A stretch of 64,000 bases of DNA from Crocinitomicaceae bacterium. Its GTDB lineage: Bacteria; Bacteroidota; Bacteroidia; Flavobacteriales_D; Crocinitomicaceae. This document shows, piece by piece, positions 34,178-42,815 of this stretch; within the stretch, counting starts at the first letter, position 1, and each line of letters starts with the position of its first letter. The notes beneath the pieces were generated by a model. That model ran no database searches. It was not told the origin of the DNA and saw only the letters and a program-made list of their open reading frames with translations. Position numbers and translations under genes: made by a program. The stretch spans positions 296,060-360,059 of the forward strand of contig JAGOBK010000003.1 of assembly GCA_017983465.1 (NCBI GenBank). The letters are read 5' to 3'.

Positions 34178-34810
34178 TTACTCGTTCATAGCCGTCTCCA
34201 TCGTCTTCAGAAAAGTCTCTGGTTCCTGCGCTCCACTCACCGCATATTTTCGATCAAACACAAAAAAGGGAACTCCTCTGACACCAAACTGTTGGGCAAG
34301 TTCAATATCCGCTTCTAACTCTGACGTATATTGACCAGTCAGTATTTTTACATCAAGTGCTGTCGTGTTCAAACCAACTTGTGATGCCAGATCAATGAGG
34401 ATGTTCACATCGTCAATGTTCTTTCCTTCGACAAAATGTGCTTCGAACAAGCGCTCCTCCATTTCGTGTTGAAATCCCTGGATACGCGCTTCATGCAACA
34501 ATTGATGAGCCTTCATGGTATTTGCCAAAACTACTTGATCAAAATGATAATCGAGTCCAATTGCGCTGCCCGATGAGGTAATTTGGGACATCATTTGACG
34601 TGCTTGTTCTTCTGGAAATCCTTTTATTTCAGCTAAATACTGAAAGATAGAAACGGATGGATCTGTTTTGATCGTTGGATTCAATAGAAAGGACTTCCAC
34701 TCAATTTCCACGTCTGCTCTTCCCTCGAATTGCGCCAAAGCCATGTCAAATTTTCGTTTGCCCATGTAGCAAAAAGGACAAGCAATATCACTCCAGATTT
34801 CTATTTTCAT
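34178..34810 (-). CDS. DsbA-family thioredoxin-fold oxidoreductase (FrnE-like)
   Basis: The 210-residue product has the DsbA/2-hydroxychromene isomerase fold: the N-terminal strand MKIEIWSDIACPFC with active-site CPFC (residues 10-13), an inserted helical domain, and the cis-Pro loop in FGVRGVPFFVFD. No signal peptide, so it is cytoplasmic, as usual for FrnE-type proteins, which reduce or isomerise disulfides under oxidative stress. The conserved GVPFF(V) motif and length of about 210 fit this family well. Confidence 0.88.
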   Translation of the reverse strand: MKIEIWSDIACPFCYMGKRKFDMALAQFEGRADVEIEWKSFLLNPTIKTDPSVSIFQYLAEIKGFPEEQARQMMSQITSSGSAIGLDYHFDQVVLANTMKAHQLLHEARIQGFQHEMEERLFEAHFVEGKNIDDVNILIDLASQVGLNTTALDVKILTGQYTSELEADIELAQQFGVRGVPFFVFDRKYAVSGAQEPETFLKTMETAMNE

Positions 34811-34935
34811 TGCGTTTTCGTTCCGTGTTCAAACCTATTTCAGCTGAATTACTAAAATCACTACGAATTTACATAAAAGAACAGCGTTCATTCAACAAAT
34901 ATGCGCTATTCTTGTTCTAAAAAAAAAGAAACGAC

Positions 34936-35565
34936 ATGGGACTCGTGCGCATAGACAGACCGCAAATTGAACAGATGGATAATATCCAACGCTTAAACCT
35001 GATCAATAGCTGTACGGGATATAAATCTGCCAATTTAATCGGAACGATTTCCAATTCAGGAAAAAGCAATGTAGCGGTATTCTCCACGGTGACACACCTG
35101 GGTAGCGATCCTGCTTTAATTGGATTTATCATTCGTCCCAGTTTTACGCCGAGAAATACCTATTCGAACATCAAAGAATACGGATATTTCTCCGTCAACC
35201 ACATTTACAGCGACATCATTGAGGAAGCGCATCAGTCCTCCGCAAACTACACTGCGGACGAAAGTGAATTTGAACACACCAAGCTAGAAGCTGTTTACCA
35301 CGGAGGCTGTCCGGTACCCTTCGTTAAGGGGAGTCCTGTTAAATTGCTGTGTAAATTCGTGAACGAATACTTAATCAAAGAAAATGGCTGTATGCATATC
35401 ATCGCCTCGATTGAAGCAATTTTCTACGAAGAGGAACTCTTGGATCAAGAGCATCATTTACAACTTGAAAAAGGAAATGTGGTGACGATCTCTGGACTGA
35501 AAGCCTATTCCCTGCCGCACCTTCTGAAGGAACTGCCAAGAGCTACGGTTCCGAAAAAGAAATAA
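34936..35565 (+). CDS. Flavin reductase-like (FMN-binding split-barrel) protein
   Basis: The 209-residue product resembles the flavin reductase-like domain proteins: GTISNSGKSNVAVFSTVTHLGSDPAL (the FMN-binding loop), IGFIIRPSF, and YFSVNHI. It would bind FMN and act as an NAD(P)H:flavin reductase or small oxygenase partner; the substrate is not evident. It is divergent from the DsbA-like gene (125 bp apart) and convergent with the WYL regulator (2 bp between stops). Confidence 0.8.
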   Translation: MGLVRIDRPQIEQMDNIQRLNLINSCTGYKSANLIGTISNSGKSNVAVFSTVTHLGSDPALIGFIIRPSFTPRNTYSNIKEYGYFSVNHIYSDIIEEAHQSSANYTADESEFEHTKLEAVYHGGCPVPFVKGSPVKLLCKFVNEYLIKENGCMHIIASIEAIFYEEELLDQEHHLQLEKGNVVTISGLKAYSLPHLLKELPRATVPKKK

Positions 35566-35567
35566 TC

Positions 35568-36551
35568 TTACTTCACTTCTACCCCGAATTCCCTAAATCG
35601 CGCCAACAACATATCTAATTCGTAAGTTCGATAAATATATAATTCTGCAACCATGTAATTGGGATGATCAACAACAATTCGTTGACTTCTGTGCAATAAG
35701 CGCTCCCGGACATAGGACATCGCCCAATCGGTAAATTTTATACGGATGTATTCTGGTTCACTGTCCTTGAAGCGTGCCACCCCCAAACAATGTTTGAAAT
35801 AATCCTTTAATCCAACTTTGTGCGCTAAATCCGCATGGTGAAAATGAATGGTGCGAATGCTTGTTGATGTTCCTTCTTCACTTTCTAATTGAGCTGGCGC
35901 GATGACATAGTCTTCAATCATATCAAAGGCAAATATCTTAATGGTCCGCTTGAATTGATCCTCGGAATTATCTTTGTAATCGACCGCAACTAAGTAAAAT
36001 CGTCCGTCATAAAACTTCACCTGAAGCGGAGCAACAATCTGTAATTTGGAACGATACGTTGTATGAATCGGCTTATACCAAAATTGAATCGCTTCCTGTT
36101 CAAATATACTTTGAACAATGTCCTTCGCTAAAGTCATCGCCTTTCCTCCATCATCCAGGGCAGAAAAAGAAAAGGACAGCACAGACTCCAAGGTAGAAGC
36201 CGCTGAAGAATTATTTGGGTAATGTTCGAGTCCGAGGTTTTTTGCCAACTGATGCAGCATGAGGGACTCCACATCTTGTTTTAATTCCGCCTGAATTCCG
36301 TCGATTTCCATTAACTGATAGGAATGCCTTCTGGAAATATTTACATGCTTTAAATTCAAGCCTAAGTCCTCACGGATAAACTGCAAATCTCCTTCCAAGG
36401 TGCGACGACTGATTTTCTTTTGCTCCAACAAGGGCAATTGCTCATTCAAATGAGTCAAGATTTCCAAAAACGTCGCACGTTTATTCGCTTGTCCTCGCAA
36501 GAATTGCAGAAGTACTTGAACACGACGGCTTTGAGCGGTGAATTGAAACAT
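35568..36551 (-). CDS. WYL-domain transcriptional regulator
   Basis: The start at ATG 36551 gives 327 residues (MFQFTAQSRRVQVLLQFL). The longer frame begins in an A+T-rich leader. The N-terminal ~85 residues are a winged helix (ISRRTLEGDLQFIREDLGLNL), and residues about 165-250 a WYL sensor (YRSKLQIVAPLQVKFYDGRFYLVAVDY). A C-terminal extension closes the chain (IRIKFTDWAMSYVRERLLH), as in YafY/PafC relatives. Target genes are not evident; it is divergent from the 56-codon gene at 36662. Confidence 0.8.
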   Translation of the reverse strand: MFQFTAQSRRVQVLLQFLRGQANKRATFLEILTHLNEQLPLLEQKKISRRTLEGDLQFIREDLGLNLKHVNISRRHSYQLMEIDGIQAELKQDVESLMLHQLAKNLGLEHYPNNSSAASTLESVLSFSFSALDDGGKAMTLAKDIVQSIFEQEAIQFWYKPIHTTYRSKLQIVAPLQVKFYDGRFYLVAVDYKDNSEDQFKRTIKIFAFDMIEDYVIAPAQLESEEGTSTSIRTIHFHHADLAHKVGLKDYFKHCLGVARFKDSEPEYIRIKFTDWAMSYVRERLLHRSQRIVVDHPNYMVAELYIYRTYELDMLLARFREFGVEVK

Positions 36552-36661
36552 ACATCGAAAGTACGTTTTTATTCCGTAATAATATTGCGGTGTACTTTTT
36601 TTTTGTCCTTTTGAATCTCGAATGGAAAAAAACAATATTTTTAAAATCGAAATAGAACATC

Positions 36662-36832
36662 ATGGAACAAAACGTACAATTACAAGCTGAAATCGACCAA
36701 TTGAAAACTCAATTAACGGGAGATTTATTCTCGGATATGGATTTGAAGGATCAAATTCACAACCTTGAAATGAAATTGAATGGCGTTCGCCCAATGGACA
36801 GTCACATTGACTGTGTTGGTTGCGGTTCCTAG
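36662..36832 (+). CDS. 56-residue protein with Cys-rich C-terminal tail DCVGCGS
   Basis: ATG 36662 opens 56 codons to TAG at 36830-36832. The protein is an amphipathic helix pair (LQAEIDQLKTQLTG, LKDQIHNLEMKLNG) followed by a short tail ending IDCVGCGS, a C-x2-C pair at the very C-terminus. The regular heptads and clean frame support a real gene. I believe similar small proteins occur in other flavobacteria, but I cannot name a family. The tail could bind a metal or form a thiol. Its stop overlaps the convergent VOC gene by 4 bp. Confidence 0.6.
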   Translation: MEQNVQLQAEIDQLKTQLTGDLFSDMDLKDQIHNLEMKLNGVRPMDSHIDCVGCGS

Positions 36833-37890
36833 TCTTTTATCCTAGAAAAACGTAAGAACTTTAACATGAAGTCCGGCAAGGGTTTCATTGGATCTCTTTT
36901 CTCTACATTCAAGAACAAGCCCCATTTCTCGACAATCGGAACTTTGAATACTTCGATCATTTCAATCAATGTTCCATCTGGATCATCGATGTAAACACAA
37001 TGAACTTTCGTATTACCCATGCTCAATGCGGATTGACTATCGCAAGTAAACGGGAATCCTTTTGCGGACATATCTTTTTCTAATTCACGCATTCCTTTCA
37101 CATCTAGGCCTAAATGGACAAATCCATAATCGCCCCAAATGCGTCCCTTGAAGATTTTTTGAGGAACACGATCTATTGCCTGAACCAATTCGATGTAATT
37201 TTTACCGGTTACTTTCCCGAATCCACCACCAGTTGGCTTGGACTTTGTCAATAAGACTCTACGGAAATGTTCTGTACCATTTGGCAATTCACTCCAATCA
37301 GAAAAGACTGCTGTTTGATCAAAAACAACCTCATCAAAACCCAAAATATCACGGTACAATTTCATGGATTCATCGGCATTCTTCACACCAATACTGAGTC
37401 CTAATACACCACCAGAATGATGTCCTGTATTTGAATAATATTCATCATTCTCTACAAATTGGAACAAATTTCCATCGGGATCATTGATGAAAAATCCTTT
37501 GCGTTGATCTGGTCCGGACTGAATGGATTTAGCAGGGGCCACATTTTTGACAACTTCATGACTTTCTTGAATATTACGCGATTTCATTTGAACCGCATTG
37601 ATTCCTAAATCACCCCATGCAAAGGTATTTAGGTTTCCTTTTCCTTTAAACGATGTTGCTTCAATGACTTCCATCGCACAACCTCCTTGAAGGTTCATGA
37701 TCATACTCGCACGCTTGGTCATGGTTACACCGTGCGTATACACGTCCATCAGTGGAGCGGCCTGAACTGAATCGAAAAAGGGAATATCCATCCCAAACAA
37801 TTTTCGGTAAAGTGGTAGAATTTTATTCATGTCACTCACAGCTACCCCAATGTGCTGCATTCCATTAACGTTTACGTATGTTGACTTCAT
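36829..37890 (-). CDS. Two-domain VOC-fold protein (glyoxalase/dioxygenase superfamily)
   Basis: The 353-residue product contains two VOC modules: residues about 9-150 (GMQHIGVAVSDMNKILPLYRKLFGMD ... FFINDPDGNLFQFVE) and about 160-320 (LGLSIGVKNADESMKLYRDILGFDE ... VHCVYIDDPDGTLIEMIE). His near the start and Glu at the end of each module are the usual divalent-metal ligands. The family includes glyoxalase I, extradiol and hydroxyphenylpyruvate dioxygenases and resistance proteins; length and duplication do not decide between them. The extra C-terminal ~40 residues (PMKPLPDFMLKFLRFS) are basic. Confidence 0.8.
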   Translation of the reverse strand: MKSTYVNVNGMQHIGVAVSDMNKILPLYRKLFGMDIPFFDSVQAAPLMDVYTHGVTMTKRASMIMNLQGGCAMEVIEATSFKGKGNLNTFAWGDLGINAVQMKSRNIQESHEVVKNVAPAKSIQSGPDQRKGFFINDPDGNLFQFVENDEYYSNTGHHSGGVLGLSIGVKNADESMKLYRDILGFDEVVFDQTAVFSDWSELPNGTEHFRRVLLTKSKPTGGGFGKVTGKNYIELVQAIDRVPQKIFKGRIWGDYGFVHLGLDVKGMRELEKDMSAKGFPFTCDSQSALSMGNTKVHCVYIDDPDGTLIEMIEVFKVPIVEKWGLFLNVEKRDPMKPLPDFMLKFLRFSRIKD

Positions 37891-38014
37891 GTTTTTTGCT
37901 TACTAATTATTTGACAAAGGTAATGTCTTATTCTTTTCTAGCAATCAGCACACTAAAAATACCAAGCCTGGCACCTTTATTGTAGAAAAGAAAATAACTT
38001 TGTAAAAAAATGAT

Positions 38015-38455
38015 ATGTTCAAATCCATCCTTCCTATCGCCCTATTTATTGTAACACTTACATCTTGCAATAAATCGAAAACTCAAAACAACATTCAAGA
38101 TGACATTCAACAAGGTACATGGGTAGTTTCTTCCTATATCGATAATGGCAATGACGAAACTATGGATTTCACCGCGTTTAGATTCACCTTTAATCAAGAT
38201 GGTTCTCTTCAAGTAATGGATTTATTAAGCAGTAGTACGAATCAGTTCGCTGGACAATGGTCAATTACCGACTCCAATAGCAACGATGACTCGATAGATG
38301 ACTTAGATTTCAATGTAACTTTTAATGTTGGGAACAAGTTGGACGACCTGACCGATGATTGGGATATCGTTAGTCAATCAGAAACAGAAATAAAATTAGT
38401 AGATGTAAGCGGTGGAAACGGCGGTACAGATTATGTAACTTTCACTAAGATCTAA
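38015..38455 (+). CDS. Lipocalin-like lipoprotein
   Basis: The 146-residue product has a lipobox signal peptide (LFIVTLTSCNKSK). A beta-rich domain with the lipocalin-like opening IQQGTWVVSSYIDNG and a strand-turn pattern FRFTFNQDGSLQVMD ... FAGQWSITDS follows, as in DUF4923/lipocalin-like envelope proteins of Bacteroidota. A minus-7 box TAACTTTG lies at 37995-38002, 12 bp before the ATG. Ligand unknown. It overlaps the convergent hemF by 4 bp. Confidence 0.75.
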   Translation: MFKSILPIALFIVTLTSCNKSKTQNNIQDDIQQGTWVVSSYIDNGNDETMDFTAFRFTFNQDGSLQVMDLLSSSTNQFAGQWSITDSNSNDDSIDDLDFNVTFNVGNKLDDLTDDWDIVSQSETEIKLVDVSGGNGGTDYVTFTKI

Positions 38456-39348
38456 ACTACAAATTCATGCGTTTGTTTCAAGAACGCAAGTGTTTCAGCC
38501 TCTTCTGATCCTTCTACTAGCTCAAGGTTATATTCCCAATTTGCGCGTGGTGGCATGCTCATAAGTATGGACTCTGTTCGTCCACCCGAATAAATGCCGA
38601 ATTTTGTTCCACGGTCGTGCAGCAAGTTGAATTCAACGTACCTTCCTCTGCGCATTGCCTGCCAGTTCAATTCTTCCTCTTTCGCCTCTTTCAATTCAAT
38701 CGAATCAACTTGATGTTTGTATGCAACTGGAAACAACCTTCCAAGGGAAAGGCAATACTCAAAAATATCTTTTTTAGACAAACCACAGGTTTCATCCAAA
38801 TGATCGAAGAAAATTCCACCAATTCCACGGGACTCCTCACGATGCGGCAAGTAGAAATAACGATCCGCCCATTCTTTAAATTTCGGGTAAAATTCATTGG
38901 AAAACTGGTCGGATGTATCTTTTAACTGTTGGTGAAAATCGACCGCTAATTGTCGATCTACGTAATGTGGCGTCAAATCAATTCCTCCCCCAAACCAATA
39001 CGTTGCACCATTATCCAATTCAAAATAACGGACATTCATATGAATAATCGGATGTCTCGGGTGTTTTGGATGCAAGACAATCGAAACACCAGTCGCAAAA
39101 AAGTGTTCTCCTTCCAGATTCAATTGCTTCTTCATCGCTTGAGAAACAGGACCATGCACAGCGGAAAAAGCTACTCCACCTTTTTCAAAAACACGTCCAT
39201 TACTGATTGTTCGCGTAAATCCACCACCACCTTCTTCACGTGTCCATGGATCTTCCATAAACTCCGCTTCTCCATCAATTTGCTCTAAGGCTTGACAAAT
39301 ATGCAATTGCAAGTCTCTATATGATTCCTCTATTTCTTTACGCGTCAT
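38452..39348 (-). CDS. hemF: Oxygen-dependent coproporphyrinogen III oxidase
   Basis: HemF decarboxylates two propionates of coproporphyrinogen III to give protoporphyrinogen IX, using O2, in haem synthesis. The 298-residue product is full-length for the family and shows its hallmarks: WTREEGGGGFTRTISNG, FEKGGVAFSAVHG, TGVSIVLHPKHPRHPIIHMNVRYFE, YWFGGGIDLTPHY and RGTKFGIYSGGRTESILMSMPP. It starts 2 bp after the stop of the LysM protein gene and is third in a guaA-LysM-hemF run. The O2-dependent form points to aerobic life. Confidence 0.97.
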   Translation of the reverse strand: MTRKEIEESYRDLQLHICQALEQIDGEAEFMEDPWTREEGGGGFTRTISNGRVFEKGGVAFSAVHGPVSQAMKKQLNLEGEHFFATGVSIVLHPKHPRHPIIHMNVRYFELDNGATYWFGGGIDLTPHYVDRQLAVDFHQQLKDTSDQFSNEFYPKFKEWADRYFYLPHREESRGIGGIFFDHLDETCGLSKKDIFEYCLSLGRLFPVAYKHQVDSIELKEAKEEELNWQAMRRGRYVEFNLLHDRGTKFGIYSGGRTESILMSMPPRANWEYNLELVEGSEEAETLAFLKQTHEFVV

Positions 39349-39350
39349 GT

Positions 39351-41090
39351 TTATTCAGGCTTCGATTCAAATCCTTTGTAATCTAAAATATATCCAGCAG
39401 TATTTTGAAAACCATTCCCTACACCTTGTTGAAGGAGTTGGTAATTACTGATGATTCCTGTTTGCTTATTCGTTTGATTAAGTAACTGACGACAAACCAT
39501 TAAGGTGACATCATAACCCAAACAAGCCATTTTTGTCAAATCAGATGTATAGACCTTGCGGTATTTCTTGTGTAACGTCATGACACTCGGAGAATGGTAG
39601 GAAAAATAACTCGGGCTAGCGTATGTAAATGAATAGGAATTTTCAATGGTTCCACTCACTTCTTTCCACTCTAACCATTCTTTAAGTCCATAAATGTGGA
39701 CATGTTCATTTGATTTATATTTTTCCAACAAGGACAATACTTTTACCTTATCTGTACTTAAAACGACGTAAATAATGTCCTCATTCATGAACTCATATTG
39801 CTTGTAGTTTTTCCAATTCGCTTCAATAATCTTGGCTTTGGAAACAGACGATGGAACATTTCTGAATGCCGTTAAAAACAATTGATCCATTTTCATATCA
39901 GCCTCAGACTCTCCTTTAATGAGAACAACGGTCTGATTAACGAAATGGTGATGTACACTCAAAGCCAATTGATCCATAAGGTTTGATGACGAAGGAGAAA
40001 GACAAATAGCATTCGGATTCCCCATTAACTCACTTTCCTTCATGGAAACAGGGAAAGCAACTGCCAACTCATTCTTTCGTGCAAAAGAACTCACCACCTC
40101 CGCTTCTCGCTGTTGTAACGGTGCGAAAATAACATCCATATTCAACAATTCTGGTTTTGCCAAAATCGCTGTTAGATTTTCACTCGCGGATTCATAATCG
40201 TACACATGAAAAACGGCATTTAATCCAAGGTGAGTCAATGAATCCATGGCTAATTTTGCTCCCATGTAGTATTCCAAAGCGGCGCTAGAAACAAAGCGAT
40301 TGTACGTCGCAGTGGAATCTAAATTTAAAGGTAAAAAAAGTGCAATTTCAAATGATTTGCGTGCAGGAAATTGCAACACATCCTTGATTTCCTCCACTTT
40401 TTTTGGTGGAACCGGTCGAATCTGAACACGTTCAACCTTTTCTTTTTTGATAGGAATTCGAACGGTTTGACCCGGACTTACGCGACTAGAAGTTAAGTGA
40501 TTCAAGGATTGAAGTTCCGGAACAGGAACCATAAAACGTTTGGATAAGGTATACAGAGATTCCTGTGGCAATACCACATGTGAAATCACTGCATCGCTAA
40601 ATGAAATTTTAAATTTGGCTTGGGCTACCTCACTTGGCTTTGGGATTTCCTGCTGCATTACCTCGACAGAAGTAGATGCTTCGTCCGTCTGAATAGGTGC
40701 GATAGCGTTTGGAATACTCAAGCGCTGATTTATTTTTAGTCCATTTTTCGTGTTAGGATTGTATTTCATGATTGAATCCATCGAGACATCGTACAACTTG
40801 GAAACGGAATACAAGGTTTCCTTCTGGACCACTGTATGTTTCACTGTTCTGCGTTGAACGGGAATGAACACAATTTCACCAGTGGTTAATCCACGTTCAA
40901 TTCCGGGATTCAGGTTTAAAATATCCTCAGCCGGACAAGCATACATTTGTTGGAGTCCGTACAAATTGTTTCCGTCCGCAACCGTATGGATGTAACACTT
41001 CTTTCCCTCTCGTTCTGTAATCTGAGCAAATTGTTGTCCATGGACTAACAAGGTACTTAGTAACAAAAAGAACAATAAGGATTTTTTCAT
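39351..41090 (-). CDS. LysM-repeat protein with periplasmic-binding-protein-like domain
   Basis: The start at ATG 41090 gives 579 residues with a signal peptide (MKKSLLFFLLLSTLLVHGQ); the longer frame overlaps guaA. Three LysM repeats come first (each opening HTV or HVV, then a LY-x3-K/Q-x-Y element: about residues 30-75, 90-135 and 180-225), which bind peptidoglycan. Residues about 260-575 look like an ABC-type substrate-binding (type I periplasmic protein) fold (FEIALFLPLNLDS, MDVIFAPLQQREAEVV, VHIYGLKEW). This arrangement is common in Bacteroidota between guaA and hemF-like genes. The role is probably envelope sensing or cell-wall attachment. Confidence 0.85.
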   Translation of the reverse strand: MKKSLLFFLLLSTLLVHGQQFAQITEREGKKCYIHTVADGNNLYGLQQMYACPAEDILNLNPGIERGLTTGEIVFIPVQRRTVKHTVVQKETLYSVSKLYDVSMDSIMKYNPNTKNGLKINQRLSIPNAIAPIQTDEASTSVEVMQQEIPKPSEVAQAKFKISFSDAVISHVVLPQESLYTLSKRFMVPVPELQSLNHLTSSRVSPGQTVRIPIKKEKVERVQIRPVPPKKVEEIKDVLQFPARKSFEIALFLPLNLDSTATYNRFVSSAALEYYMGAKLAMDSLTHLGLNAVFHVYDYESASENLTAILAKPELLNMDVIFAPLQQREAEVVSSFARKNELAVAFPVSMKESELMGNPNAICLSPSSSNLMDQLALSVHHHFVNQTVVLIKGESEADMKMDQLFLTAFRNVPSSVSKAKIIEANWKNYKQYEFMNEDIIYVVLSTDKVKVLSLLEKYKSNEHVHIYGLKEWLEWKEVSGTIENSYSFTYASPSYFSYHSPSVMTLHKKYRKVYTSDLTKMACLGYDVTLMVCRQLLNQTNKQTGIISNYQLLQQGVGNGFQNTAGYILDYKGFESKPE

Positions 41091-41100
41091 GAAACGAAGC

Positions 41101-42633
41101 TTATTCCCATTCAATAGTTGCAGGTGGCTTGGAACTGATGTCGTAAGTAACACGGTTAATTCCTTTAACCTGATTGATGATTCTATTCGATATTTTCGCT
41201 AAGAACTCATACGGTAAATGACACCAATCGGCAGTCATACCATCGGTAGAAGTCACTGCTCTCAATGCTACAGCATTTTCGTAAGTACGTTCATCTCCCA
41301 TCACCCCTACGGATTGAATCGGTAAGAAGATCGCTCCTGCTTGCCAAACATCATCGTATAATCCGTCTTCTTTCAATCCATCGATAAAAATCGCATCGAC
41401 ATCTTGCAAGATGCGCACTTTTTCAGCGCTTACTTCTCCTAAAATGCGGATTCCAAGTCCTGGACCTGGGAATGGATGACGACCAAGAATGCGCTCATCG
41501 ATTTCAAGTGAACGTCCAATTCGTCTCACTTCATCTTTAAATAACAAACGCAATGGCTCAACCACTTGAAGTTTCATGTAATCTGGTAATCCACCCACAT
41601 TGTGGTGAGATTTAATCGTTTGTGACGGTCCACCTGTCGCAGAAACTGACTCAATAACATCTGGATAAATAGTTCCTTGTCCGAGCCATTTCGCCCCTTC
41701 TACTTTCTTTGATTCTTCGTCGAATACATCGATGAATACTTTACCAATGGCTTTGCGCTTTAATTCTGGATCAGTCAATCCTTTCAATGCTGCGTAGAAC
41801 AATTCAGATGCATCAACACCTTTCACGTTCAATCCCATTCCTTTGTACGATTCAAGTACAGATTGGTATTCGTTTTTGCGAAGAAGTCCATTATCAACGA
41901 AAATACAATGTAGATTTTCGCCAATTGCTTTGTGCAAAAGGACAGCCGCTACCGATGAATCTACACCGCCTGAAAGTCCAAGGATGACTTTATCGTCTCC
42001 CAATTGCTCACGTAAACGCGAAGTTGTCTCCTCCACAAATGAGTCTGGTGTCCAATCACATGCGCAATGACAAATGTCCACGATGTAATTTTGCAAAAGA
42101 ATCTTTCCTTCCGTAGAGTGATACACTTCCGGATGAAATTGTATTCCGTAGGTTTCTTCACCTTCGATATGGTATCCAGCAATCTCGACATCAGATGTAC
42201 TAGCAATGATTTTGTAGTTACTTGGAATTTTTTTGATGGTATCTCCATGTGACATCCAAACTTGTGAACCGTTGGTCATTCCTTTCGTTAAGACATGACT
42301 TTCATCCACGTAGGATAAATGAGCACGTCCATATTCACGGATACTTGAAGGCAATACTTCTCCACCAAAATGATGTGACAAATACTGTGCACCAAAACAC
42401 ACACCTAAAAGCGGCATTTTACCCTTAATTGCATCTAGATTTGGACGCGGTGAAGCTTCATCTCGAACAGAAAAAGGACTTCCAGAAAGAATCACTCCTT
42501 TCACATTTGAACCAATTTCCGGGATTTTATTCCACGGATGGATTTCACAATAAACATTTAACTCACGGATTCTACGCGCAATGAGCTGCGTATATTGAGA
42601 TCCAAAATCTAAAATTAATATCATTTCATACAT
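41101..42633 (-). CDS. guaA: GMP synthase (glutamine-hydrolysing)
   Basis: GuaA turns XMP, ATP and glutamine into GMP. The 510-residue product has both halves. The class I amidotransferase carries the catalytic Cys in [17 protein letters not shown] and His-Glu in QFHPEVYHS. The ATP pyrophosphatase carries the P-loop [13 protein letters not shown]. The GMP-synthase dimerisation end is [17 protein letters not shown]. The start at 42633 ([13 protein letters not shown]) matches the usual N-terminus. A minus-7 box (TATCTTTG) ends just 4 bp upstream. It heads an operon with the LysM protein and hemF. Confidence 0.98.
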   Translation of the reverse strand: MYEMILILDFGSQYTQLIARRIRELNVYCEIHPWNKIPEIGSNVKGVILSGSPFSVRDEASPRPNLDAIKGKMPLLGVCFGAQYLSHHFGGEVLPSSIREYGRAHLSYVDESHVLTKGMTNGSQVWMSHGDTIKKIPSNYKIIASTSDVEIAGYHIEGEETYGIQFHPEVYHSTEGKILLQNYIVDICHCACDWTPDSFVEETTSRLREQLGDDKVILGLSGGVDSSVAAVLLHKAIGENLHCIFVDNGLLRKNEYQSVLESYKGMGLNVKGVDASELFYAALKGLTDPELKRKAIGKVFIDVFDEESKKVEGAKWLGQGTIYPDVIESVSATGGPSQTIKSHHNVGGLPDYMKLQVVEPLRLLFKDEVRRIGRSLEIDERILGRHPFPGPGLGIRILGEVSAEKVRILQDVDAIFIDGLKEDGLYDDVWQAGAIFLPIQSVGVMGDERTYENAVALRAVTSTDGMTADWCHLPYEFLAKISNRIINQVKGINRVTYDISSKPPATIEWE

Positions 42634-42637
42634 GGCG

Positions 42638-42645
42638 CAAAGATA
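42638..42645 (-). promoter_or_regulatory. Minus-7 box TATCTTTG of guaA
   Basis: Read on the minus strand, TATCTTTG matches TAnnTTTG. It is 4 bp from the ATG at 42633, so guaA is predicted to be transcribed with essentially no leader. Confidence 0.5.
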
Positions 42646-42783
42646 AGCATTATTGCTAATTAGCGATGCTCGAAGCAATGTTGATTTTAATGGTTGAAAC
42701 CAATGGAAACCGCATGGAAATATTTTCTTGTGAATAGTTGCAATTCAAGCGACTGAATGTCCTTAAGATTAAGTAGAATTGAT

Positions 42784-42791
42784 TAACTTTG
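42784..42791 (+). promoter_or_regulatory. Minus-7 box TAACTTTG of secA
   Basis: TAACTTTG fits TAnnTTTG, 24 bp before the secA ATG at 42816. It covers the upstream in-frame TTG at 42789, which rules that codon out as the start. Confidence 0.5.
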
Positions 42792-42815
42792 GTGCTTGCA
42801 TTAAAGAGAAAAACA

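Noticed and set aside
37969..37983. TGGCAC-N5-TTGT upstream of the lipocalin-like lipoprotein as a second sigma-54 promoter
   Set aside because: The minus-12 ends in GT, not GC, and a good TAACTTTG box lies at 37995, closer to the start.
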